Shown in pieces: positions 35,028 to 61,750 of a stretch of DNA of 64,000 nt. This stretch comes from Imbricaverruca yamaguchii. Taxonomy: Eukaryota; Arthropoda; Thecostraca; Neoverrucidae. Position 1 is the first letter of the stretch. The number at the start of each line of letters is the position of its first letter. Where the stretch lies: the NCBI GenBank assembly GCA_034440575.1, contig JAOTOL010001347.1, positions 643,001 through 707,000 of the forward strand. The letters run 5' to 3'. The notes under the pieces are model-generated. The model did not search any database, was not told where the DNA came from, and saw only the letters and a program-made list of their open reading frames with translations. A program made the translations under genes and the position numbers.

Positions 35028-35457
35028 ACTGACATGATCCCCGGCTTAGCTCCACTCAAGAAACTGACACCGCTGACCACACAGACACAAAAAAAAAACA
35101 ATGCTCCCAACACAAAGACCACTACAGCTCCGCAGTCCCAAACAGCATCATCAAGAAATTCTTCAAACCGCAGCCATTCGGCTACAGTGGAAATGCTTCG
35201 GTGGGCCGCCGACAGAGCCCGACGCGTCCAGCACCGGCCGGCGGCCACGTGACCCGACCGACTCAACCCAGCAGGCGTACATCCCCCGCGGCAGTGACCG
35301 GCTGCCGTGACCTTGCCAAGGTCACCGGTCGGCCGGATGGCTCGGGTGGGTCCGTTGGCGCGGATCGCACCCAACCCACATGCCAACCAGAGCCGCACTC
35401 CTGGCTCCGACAAGTACCGAAAGGTGCAGACAAACATTACAACTTTTATTTCCAATG

Positions 35458-38400
35458 TCCACACTTCTGCAATGGAATTGTCGCAGCTTAATCTCTAAAT
35501 GGGCCGAAGTGAAAGTTTTTTTTAAAAACATCTCAACTCCAATTTTCATCGCGCTTTAAGAAACATTGTTTTTGCCCACCGATCAGTATAATTTCAACAT
35601 TTGCAATTATTCACTGTACCACCACGATAACGTCCTTGGACTACACCGGAGTGGAGGTACAGCCATTTACATCAACAGCGATTACACACATACACAACTT
35701 CCACTTAATTCTCCATTACAAATCGTAGCGTGTACCTTGCGCATTCATGGTAAAAAACATAGATGTATGTCAGTTATATATTCCACCTTCTACAGACAAC
35801 ATAAACATATTGACTCAATTAGACAACCCCGTAGCTCATTTCAAACACCCGTTCATTTTACTTGGCGATTTCAGCGCCCACAGTCCAGCGTGGGATAAAA
35901 AACGAACACAGCCAGATACTCGTGGAAGCATTATTCAACATTTTTTAGACATACACAATTTGGTATTGCTGAACACCGGAGAACCAACTTTTTTTTTCAT
36001 CTCGGACGCAACACAGAAACTGCAATAGATTTAACGATTTGTTCTCCGGTTCTAGCCAACGATTTTGATTGGACGGTAGACACCGACATTCACGATAGTG
36101 ATCATTATCCAATCAAGTTAACACCAACATTTTCGACTACGGCTGATACCACACCCAGTTTTATCGCACGCTGGAAAATTTCAAAAGCAGATTGGACCAA
36201 ATTTCAGGAATTTTCTTATACTCAATACAACCCGAATATTTCTCCCGTCGAAAACATCAACTTGCTTACAAATACACTTTTCGAAGCAGCCTCCACAACT
36301 ATTCCACTTACAAAACCATTCACAAAAAGGAAACCAGTACCATGGTGATGTGAGGAAATTTCGAAAGCCATTGCAGTGAGAAAAAGAGCATTTCGGAAGT
36401 ATTTACGACATCCCGATCAAGAAAATTTAATCACTCGTAACCGTGAACGTGCGAGAACCCGCCGCACCATCCGCAATGCGAAGCGCCGTTCATGGTCCTC
36501 ACGCTTACAGCAGCTCACTTTTCACCTTTAAGTAAAATATGGCAATTAATCCGACGTTTGTCCGGACGCTCCCCTTTTAAATCTTTACCAGCCCTCAAAA
36601 TACACAATCTCACCATTACAGACCCACAAACCATAGTAAATACCATAGCTGATACAATAGCCCACAATAGCTCCAATGAGAACTACCGTCCACATTTCTT
36701 AGAAAATGCACAGCACACTTTCCACATGAACCTCGACCTCTTTAATTCCGACATTACTGAACACTACAACGCTTCTTTTCATCTTTCTGAACTGGAATAT
36801 GCCATTTTTTCCGTAGGGCCTCACGAATTACATTATTCGCTCTTTCGACAGTTATCTGACCACACCAAACAATGCATCTTAGACACATTTAACTTATTAT
36901 GGTCAACTCACATATTTCCTGAAACATGGAAAAAAGCTATCATCATCCCCATTTCAAAACCCGGTAAAGACCATAGTAACCCAAACAATTTTCGACCAAT
37001 TGCACTCACTAGTTGTCTAGGAAAAGTTTTTGAACAAAAGTTTACTAAAAGGCTGACTTGGCACCTGGAAACAAATTATCTATCTCCATTTCAATGCGGT
37101 TTTCGACGAGGACGCAGCACAATAGAGCATCTAATTCGATTAGAAACTGACTTTCGCCTAGGTTATAAAAAACATGAACACACAGTTGCAGTATTTTTAG
37201 ACATAAGCAAGTCATACGATATGGTTTTCAAACCCTTATTACTGTTCAAAATTCAACAACTCGGTATAAAAGTACATTTGGCACACTATTTAGTATATTT
37301 TTTATCTGGTTTTCGACAATTCAGTATCGGGTGCCGGTCAATCATTTCCTATCTACATTTTCCCCAGAACGGCCTACCACAGGGAAACTATCCTTCACCA
37401 GTACTATTTAACATTATCATCAATGATCTTTTCGATGACATGCCTCTAAATATATCATTCACTTTTGCAGATGATAGTGCAATTTGGTGCTCCGGAAAAA
37501 AAATATGACCATTGTTTATTTCGCTTACAAAACGCACTTAACAGAATACACGAATGGTCATTGAAGCACGGTTTCATTTTTTTCGGCCACAAAATCAGCA
37601 ACACTGATATTTAGTAAATCGACTCCCTGCCCAAACCCAGACACACCGCTTCAACTCGGGGACAACCACATACCTTTTGCAACTTCATTTAAATTTCTAT
37701 GCATCATTTTAGACCGCAGACTTTCAATGCATAAACACTTCGAACACATCCGGAACAAGTTTCTTCACCGACTCAATTTATTTCGATGTATCACTTCTTC
37801 ATCACTCGGAGCCGATCGCCATACACTTCTACTTCTCTACAAATCTTTAGTCATATCCATAATAGAATATGGATCCGTAGTATATACCGGTGCCAGCGCA
37901 TCATCTTTAAAAATTATAGACACCATTCAAAACAAATTTCACCGTATCGCACTTGGCGCAATGACAACTTCACCAATCAATTCCCTACACATAGAAGCAG
38001 GAATTCCACCATTAAACATCCGAAGAATGAAACGAACACTTAGGTATGCTGCAAAAATTCAATGGAAAGAACATCATCCCACACATGCATCATTACAAAT
38101 TCTCCCAAATTTACACCACAACTATTTAGGTCCCGCCGAAAAGCGAACCGCCTTACCATAGCTTCACGCATCAAAACATATTCTACACAACTCCAATGCA
38201 ATATTCCACACATTACTCCTCTTCCTCTACCAACTACACCACCGTGCAGATCGACATATTTTTTCATCTCACCACCACTTCAAAATCACAACTTTGTCTT
38301 GAATACGGCAAACACAAATTTAACCAGTTTCGCTCTCGTTATCGCCATATACCTTTTATTTTTACCGACGGATCAAAAGGCGCCAATCTCACTGGGAATG

Positions 38401-39230
38401 CCATAGTTTCAAACACACACACAAAACAGCATCGCCTACCAAATGGAACCTCCATTTTCATCGCAGAATTGCACTCCATTCTCGTTTCCCTTCGTTATGT
38501 CTACAACTGTTCAATTAGTCGTCCCATACACAGTGTCGTCATCTGCTCCGATTCCAAACCTGTTCTTCAATCACTTTCTTCACTTTCTTTTTCGCACCAT
38601 TTCCATATTTCCATCTACGATAACCTTCAAACACTCTATCTGATGGGGGTGAAGGTCAGTTTCCTATGGGTGCCCAGCCACTGCGGCATCCCAGGAAATG
38701 AAAAAGCCGACAAACTAGCAAAATAGTCATTACAACTCTCGAACATTATAGACATTCCACCGCATTTTGACGCCATTAAATCATCAATACAAGATAAAAT
38801 CAGACATTTATGGACCCAAAACTGGACCCAAAACACAAACCACACAGAATTACGAATTGTCAAACCTACTGTCGAACCGTGGCCATCATGTTTTCAACAA
38901 CAAAAAAACGACACGAAGAAAAAGCATCGGTCATACTTTTCTCACTCATCGATATATTTACAAAGGTTCACCTCGACCTTCATGCCCTTCATGCGACACC
39001 CATCTTACAGTCACACATATACTCCTACATTGCCCAAAAGTACCAGGACCCTCGAAGAACACTTACAAACTAATGCCGAACACACAACATTGCCTTTTCT
39101 TTACCCATACTACTAGGAGACCAACACAATTTTCTAATCACGTTACTTTTCATCTTTCTTCGACAAGCAAAGCTGCTACAGGAACTATCATATAACTTTT
39201 ACAGCATAGTATTTTCATTTCACGTCACGA
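35458..39230 (+). pseudogene. LINE B ORF2: EN-RT-RNase H, multiple lesions
   Basis: The endonuclease begins near 35460 with LLQWNCRSLISKWAEV. The expected Gln in the catalytic ALQET block is a TAA (about 35557). Frameshifts follow in A and T runs near 35751-35756 and 35990-35998, and a TGA near 36347. RT at 36492-37508 keeps NNFRPIALTSCLGK, CGFRRGRSTIEHLI, VAVFLDISKSYDMV, GLPQGNYPSPVLF and FTFADDSAIW. A further shift follows near 37500. RNase H at 38196-38726 keeps FTDGSKGA, IAELHSI, CSDSKP and GNEKADKLA but ends at an in-frame TAG. The C-terminal zinc motif CPSCDTHLTVTHILLHC lies in another frame at about 38980-39035. Each domain is recognisable, but the protein is broken at least six times. 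Confidence 0.88.
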
Positions 39231-39283
39231 AATGGCCTGAGTAGGCCGATGTGCTTATCTTAATAAAACAAACAACCAGTTAA

Positions 39284-39347
39284 TGAGGTATGACCAATTA
39301 TGTACGTTTATTCCCAAAAACATTGCCTACCACACATTCCCATACTA
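39284..39347. repeat. Foldback element, inner part of left arm
   Basis: Reads TGAGGTATGACCAATTATGT onward through CCCAAAAACATTGCCT and is the reverse complement of 39912-39978 with only a few mismatches. It continues the arm broken by LINE B. Confidence 0.88.
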
Positions 39348-39348
39348 A

Positions 39349-39381
39349 TGCCACCGTTGGACTGCCCACGTTATTGGCGTT
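39349..39381 (+). repeat. 33-bp direct repeat, left copy
   Basis: Starts TGCCACCGTTGGACTGCCCA and is identical over 33 bp to 39829-39861. Confidence 0.93.
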
Positions 39382-39534
39382 CTAACAATGTGTTTTTTAC
39401 ATACATGTCATCATGTGAACGGCTTGACCTGACATGACCTCTGACCTGGCAAGGTCACGAGTCCCCTTGACCGTTACAATTTCGCTTCATATTTGAAGCG
39501 TCATTGATTTGTTTTCTTCCAACACGACTAGAAC

Positions 39535-39822
39535 ATGTCAGCCAATGGCAGTCGCATGCTCCATCCACACATATCGGTCAAAGTTGAACATCGAAAATGG
39601 AACTTGCTGACCCATGGAAATCACATCTTTCGATGCCCCGGGAAGTGGCGAGAATTGCCGGTGTGTTTTGGCATTGCATACGTTTGTGGCAATTTTGAGA
39701 AAAATCGAAGAAGTCGCGACTTCAAGTCCCGCGTGGTCCCATGCAAATTAACCATTGGGTGCAAAGCTGATTTTATCGGAACATATTTTGATATATCTCC
39801 GGAATTAATCGGACGTCAATGA
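39535..39822 (+). CDS. Small unknown ORF in the foldback loop
   Basis: An ATG-started 95-codon frame lies between the two 33-bp direct repeats inside the loop. The product is basic with several Cys (CPGKW, VCFGIAYVCGN, CKLTIGCKADF) and no domain I recognise. There is no homologous copy in the window to test for conservation, and it may be chance. It is listed because its position, filling most of the insert between exact repeats, is suggestive. Confidence 0.2.
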   Translation: MSANGSRMLHPHISVKVEHRKWNLLTHGNHIFRCPGKWRELPVCFGIAYVCGNFEKNRRSRDFKSRVVPCKLTIGCKADFIGTYFDISPELIGRQ

Positions 39823-39828
39823 TTCTAG

Positions 39829-39861
39829 TGCCACCGTTGGACTGCCCACGTTATTGGCGTT
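39829..39861 (+). repeat. 33-bp direct repeat, right copy
   Basis: Identical over 33 bp to 39349-39381; the two copies bracket 447 bp. Confidence 0.93.
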
Positions 39862-39911
39862 ACAACTATGTGCATCTCATACACATTCTCGTTTGGGAAC
39901 GTCAATAATGC

Positions 39912-40270
39912 ATGGGAATGTGTGGGAGGCAATGTTTTTGGGAATAAATGTACATAATTGGTCATACCTCATTAACCGTTTACGCTACGGGATAATAGAG
40001 AGCAGTTTCGGAACCAGCGTGTCGTTGTGGATCGAATGGTCTATACAACGTTGATATTCAGGCATTAATGAATGGTTGACATATTTTGACCTCTGGAGGT
40101 CAAACTATTCGATGCCCCATGAAATGCGTCTGCATGGTTGATCAGGAACCTTGGGACTACCGTGTCACCGAGTTTGGGCGAAATCGAAGGGGTCGTCGAC
40201 TTCTGCTGAATACGAATGTCGAACTGCCAACTTTACGGACGTGCTCAGTCGGCAGCATGCCATGCTGTCA
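39912..40270. repeat. Foldback element, right arm
   Basis: Uninterrupted arm, inverted relative to 39284-39347 followed by 33301-33586. It shows the empty-site sequence across the LINE B insertion point (CATTAACCG at about 39971-39979). Similarity is strongest over about 39912-40235 and then fades. Confidence 0.85.
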
Positions 40271-40499
40271 TATAACAGGATACGACGCGCGCGACCTTCT
40301 CTGACCCCCTTCCCGAACCATGGCTAGAGATGCAACGCGGTGTGTCCTGGGGACATCGCTGGGGATTCCCAGCTGGCCGTGGTCCAAAACCCCACCATTT
40401 AGTACTATGGGTGATAATTTGTGTAATTGTTTGGGGTGAAAAGGATCTTTTTAATGGAAAAACTTGCCCCGAAAGTAATTCGTATCAAGGCGAGATTTC

Positions 40500-41780
40500 C
40501 ACTTTAAAACAATTTCCAAAAGGTCCCTAAAAATCGCGTCCAGTACAGAAAACTGGCGACGAGTCGGCAAAGCCATGCCCCTGGATCCGAAAGTTCGCGC
40601 CGGGATCCCCATGCGTGCAGAGGCCCCACAAATGCGCGCCAGGAGCCCCAAATAAACGCAGGGGGCCCTAAGAGCGCAACGGGAGACCGATGCGCCCTTA
40701 GGGTCCGATCCGCAACGACGAGACTACGCTTTGGAGGGCATCGAACATTCCGAAACGTGGTCTCGGAAAATGCGATAGGGTCGTTAAACATGTGTTGCAT
40801 CCTTATATAAGCACCCTGGGAGCTCTTTTTTAACACGCCGGTAGCCCTCAAAGTACACCGGGGCCATGCGACCACATGAGGGCTTCAAAACAGCCTGGGG
40901 CTCGCAAAAGACGACATGGTCCAAAAAAAGAACAAGAAGGTCGGGTACTAAATAAACACATCAGGGTATTTGAAAACACCCCGCTACTTAACAAATTGCA
41001 TCGGTGCACAAAAAGTATAAAAATCCTAACAAGAGCCGGCGTCCCCAAAATGGTCCGGTCTTCTAGACAATAGTGGCTGGAGTCTTAAAACACATATCGA
41101 GATGAAGAAAAACACAACGGGGTCCAAAAAGACCACCGATCCAGAGCCCCGACTTGGTGGCCAATCTTGGAGGATATACAACCAAAGAGATGATGTGCAT
41201 CAAAGCCCAGCAAGTACCCGGATTTCTTAGCGACCAGAAAATGTAAGAAGAGAACTAATAATGGAATTGAATAAACTGAAGTCACCCAGCCACTATAGGA
41301 AGCATTCCACCACATCAAATATGGCACAGTATTATCATGTGGTAGTAATTAGCAAAACGTGGGAGGCCTGACAGTAACCGGAGAATCGAACGAAGTGTGA
41401 CGAAAGCGCCGAAGGCGCAAGGCGGGTGTATATGCGCACGAACGTTCGCGTAGACCATGCGTTATTGATTGGAATTCCCGAAATTTGACAATTTTATATT
41501 TTAAGTGACTTGTACGTGCCAAATTTCAGCAGTCTGGGGTGACACCCAGGGATACCAAATGGAAAACCTTCGAATGAGATGAGAAGTTAGGGTTGGAATC
41601 CAGCGTTTTGGAAACCATGCTGATAGATTGGGCCTCCTCCACAAAATAATTAATGTTCGTCGCTATTTTTTTTTCTCATAAAAAGTTCCCTTGAAAAATA
41701 GTGGCTGAAGTCCGGTGTCCAAAACCAAAACTAGTGGTATGTTTCGCATCCTCTAAATCTGTTTTCCGCCTACGGTAACG
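40500..41780. repeat. Unclassified dispersed repeat, copy B
   Basis: Second copy of the family at 17040-19110, same orientation, shorter in the left-hand quasi-tandem part (about 40500-40800 with TAAAAATCGCGTCC, GAAAGTTCGCGCCGGG and CAAATGCGCGCCAGG units). Colinear similarity to copy A is clear from GCCCTCAAAGTACACCG (40852) to GAAAAATAGTGGCTGAA (41692) and beyond. No coding capacity was recognised. Confidence 0.75.
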
Positions 41781-43091
41781 CGAACTCTAGGCGCGCCACT
41801 GGGGGAGAGGTAAGGTTCAGCCTGCGCCGAAATTTGCCCCCCACCCCAACCGATGAGCTAGATCCGCCTGTGACGCCATCATATTGTACTGATATGGCAT
41901 CAGCAAGAAATCCCACCTATGGAAAATTCCTTAGAGGAGACCTTGCCAAATGGCGCGTCGGTAGTACTCATCCGGACGTTCTCGCAAACACTCTACTGCC
42001 TGACGGATCTGCTCACAAATCAGGCCTCTGCATCCGCCAAGCGAAGACCGGGTTTTGGCGCTGGCCGAGTCAGCCAACCAGGCCAGACTGCACAGCACGC
42101 TGACCGACTCCGATGCTGGGCACATCGATGCCGCCGGTGCTAACTCTGGTTCGCTTCATGGTCAGCGAGTTCGCTCCATGGCGGGACTTGTTCGTAGGAT
42201 ATGCAATCCTCACCTGGCCGCATGACGTCCCGCCGGGAAGTCAAACTGCCGCCCTCGTCGCTCTGCTCGACGATCAATTCCATCGACACTACGCCAAGGC
42301 GTCGATATCGACGTCTCCACGTCCAACATCCAGAGTATCATCCGCGGCATAGAGCGACACCTGTGTCGACAGCGCACAATGTCCTGGGCCGTCTGGAGTT
42401 CTTTGGAGCAATTTTATTTCGAAAGTTTTTTTTCTGGATGAATTTTGGTATCACTCCATATGAAAATGAAGCTTGGCATACCTCGATTTGACATGGACAG
42501 CACGTACGTGGATAGCGCATGATTTCGCGTTAAATGTGACCTAGTGCCTTGAAGTGACCTAGTGCCTAGTGCCTTGTTCGCGTTAAATGTCAAGTCCGGT
42601 AATGTCTCCAGCTGAAAACATCCTTGGATCCACACTTCCAAACACATTACCAATTGCACAGACATGTATTATATTCCAGAACGAATGGACGCCGGAATAG
42701 TATTTCTAGATGACAGCAATACGCCACAGAATCGTACCAACATGCTTAAATTTCACACCAATAATTTTTCCAATTGGAATCAGACGATTTGTATGTGAAC
42801 ATTCCTGCAAGCTACCAGTCTGAGCATCAGACGACCGGCAATGACACCGACATGATTTGGAACTTCAAAAATCGGATAAAATGTGATTTAAAAAACTACA
42901 GGAAGCTCGCACCGATGAATGACTGCGAACCACGCAGCTGATATGAAGAAACCTGAAGAAATAAGTAATAATCTTAGCGAAATAAGTATAAAGCATCCCA
43001 GCACTTCGAAGTCCGGCCATTATCACATGGCTAGCTGGAGAGTAGAGACCGAACGGGCGTGGGTGGAGTCATATTACCACGATCAGTAGCC
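41781..43091. other. Unrecognised sequence 3' of OGFOD2
   Basis: The block 41850-42360 is GC-richer and open in places on both strands, but no family or splice structure could be assigned. A short tandem TAGTGCCTTG repeat lies near 42541-42580. The 3' UTR of the OGFOD2-like gene should start just left of 43092; no clear polyadenylation signal was fixed. Confidence 0.35.
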
Positions 43092-59858
<16,767 letters not shown>

Positions 59859-61015
59859 TCTTGCAGAAGGCAAAGAAAGGGACGTAAATACCCAGCGATA
59901 CAACTATTAGCCAACAACTACCCTAGGCAAGTAACTATATTTAAACTTTGGCAACAAATGCTTCCTAAATAGGTAAGCAAATACTAAAATTTACGAACTA
60001 GTCGGTTTTACGGGGGTGATTCAGAACGTCCAAAAAAACAACATCCAAAGACGAAAAGTCCAATTTAAGAACATCCAAGAATCATAACGTCCAAGATTCA
60101 TAACGTCCAAAAACCAAACGTCCAAGAATCATAAAGTCCAAAAACCGAACATCCAACGATCATAAAGACCAAAGACCGAAAGTCCAAAGACGGAATGTCC
60201 AAGAGCCGATAATCAAGAACTTCACAGAATAGTTCATACCTTCACCGCTAGGCGAAAAATTATTGCATCCTTACCGAATGCTTAGAGGAACGCATCCGAA
60301 GCCATTATCAGATGTTGTGGAGGGGTTCTTCGTCGTTGTACAGTCGAGTCTGACGAATTTGTTTGTGAGTTTAAAACTGGAGATACTGGTTGGTAACGGG
60401 AACTGTTGTCATTGTGGTTATTTATTATGGCTTGGCTTTGGCGATTGTTTCCTCGGCCTCCTACTTACTTGGTAAGCACCTACTTAGTTGTCCTGGTGAG
60501 TGGGAAGGGGAAATATTAAGAGCTGTGCTGGATTAGGTATGTGAACTGCAAAGCACTAAGTTTTATTTGCATCAGCTTGCTATCTTAGCACTTCAATATC
60601 ACTTGACCATCTGTGGTTGAGCCACATTTTTATACCATATGGTTATATGCATGCACCTACCGATGGGGTGTTGAGTATTCTTTTGTCTATGCTTGTAGTA
60701 TCACAGGGTAGTGGTGGTTTTAGTCTCCATCTTCGTAAACTCATTTTGAAAAAAAAATTATCATTGTGCATGCTGACATATTAGGTTCCCCATTTTCGGA
60801 ACCTCTTACCTATCTCATCACTGCACTCAAATCAATGTTAGTGTGAAGTAAAGAAAAGTTGTATGTTGTGCCTCTTCATTTTGATATGGTGTCACCTTAT
60901 TAGTTACATTGGTTTTGTTATGGGTGAAGTAAAACTCAGTTGAAGTATAGTATTAACATGTTTAAAGGCAGCAACAATGTGTTGGACATTTCTCTGATTA
61001 AAGTTGGCTGATATG
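59859..61015. other. Intergenic region between OGFOD2 and the THAP gene
   Basis: It should contain the OGFOD2 promoter or 5' UTR. No TATA box or other element could be fixed. A degenerate tandem repeat lies at 60022-60220. Confidence 0.4.
60022..60220. repeat. Degenerate AACGTCCAA repeat
   Basis: AACGTCCAAAAACC, AACGTCCAAGAATCATAA and close variants alternate about ten times with unit lengths of 15-20 bp. Confidence 0.85.
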
Positions 61016-61138
61016 AATGTGTTAGGCAAAGTATACGAGCATGTCCTTCAGGGAAACTAGGAAATGGGGTGGGGAGGGATGAAATTGCATTGCCAACTCA
61101 GGAATGTTCCAATAGTGTCAGCCAAGGCAATAAAACCT
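61016..61138 (+). mobile_element. CR1 fragment spanning the ORF1-ORF2 junction
   Basis: Near-identical to copy 1 from about 6904 to 7025 (the end of ORF1, its TAG, and the start of the ORF2 frame), truncated at both ends. It shows that the junction sequence GGAAATGGGGTGGGGAGGGA belongs to the element. Confidence 0.9.
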
Positions 61139-61477
61139 CCGGTGTAGGTATACACCGTCCGCACTGCGTATACCCCCAGAGGTTATACACCGTCTGGATG
61201 GTGTGACGTCACGACCTTGACCGTAATCAGCTGACTAGCAGTGCTGCTGGTGCCCTGTCGCGGTTGGCATCGGCCCATTCCAGGGGGGTGCCGTCCCTTC
61301 AGCGGCCATAGGGCCACTTTAATTTCTGACGTCATTGGTCAGACATTTCTTGCGCATTTACTGCGCCAGAGAACAACCGTCGTTTAAAATCTCTGGCGGT
61401 GGTGCGCCTGCGTGCGGTATATTATAGGCTTTTCTGGTCTTTGACTAGCTCTGCTCTGAGGCTGAGTGCTCGTAGTA
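61139..61477 (+). promoter_or_regulatory. Putative promoter region of the THAP gene
   Basis: Two perfect CREB/ATF palindromes TGACGTCA at 61204-61211 and 61327-61334, the second overlapping an inverted CCAAT box (ATTGG, 61334-61338). A TATATTATA stretch lies about 50-60 bp before the ATG (61418-61426). The start of the block has inverted words (GGTGTAGGTATACACC) that could be the transposon end. These are motif matches only. Confidence 0.4.
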
Positions 61478-61750
61478 ATGGGATACTGCTCTGTGGCTAA
61501 GTGTGCTTCATCGTTCAGGAAGAATCCTGACATCTCGTATTTTAATTTTCCGAAAGATGCTAAAAGAAGAGCAGAGTGGGTGCACCTGTGTGCGAGACAG
61601 GACCCGATGAACTTGAAGACGGCTCGGATCTGTTCGAACCATTTTGTGGAAGGTGACTGACCCATCATGCCTACTGAAACGGTCCATGGGCTTCAAGGCC
61701 AAGCTGTTCCTACGCAAAGATTCTATTCCGTCCGTGAACATGCCGACAAG
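61478..61750 (+). CDS. THAP gene exon 1 (THAP zinc finger)
   Basis: The ATG at 61478 gives MGYCSVAKCASSFRKNPDIS; the C2CH finger is complete through ICSNHF. A one-base insertion near 61650-61660 is needed to explain the shift into the frame that ends at the GTATGT donor (61751) in phase 2. Confidence 0.85.

Larger units (their letters stand above)
33587..39278 (+). mobile_element. I-like LINE B, complete in length but decayed
   Basis: The boundaries are exact because the insertion splits one arm of a foldback element whose other arm shows the empty site. The five bases GTTAA at 33582-33586 are repeated at 39279-39283, a 5-bp target-site duplication. The 5.69-kb element has a 5' UTR with tandem repeats, a gag-like ORF1 with zinc knuckles, an ORF2 with EN, RT and RNase H, and a short 3' UTR ending AATAAAACAAACAACCA. 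RNase H places it in the I superfamily. It is distinct from LINE A. Confidence 0.9.

Noticed and set aside
42240..42400. Crypton/ZMYM-like fragment (peptide with VSTSNIQSIIRGIERHL)
   Set aside because: A faint resemblance over fewer than 25 residues, with stops nearby. Not enough to support a call.
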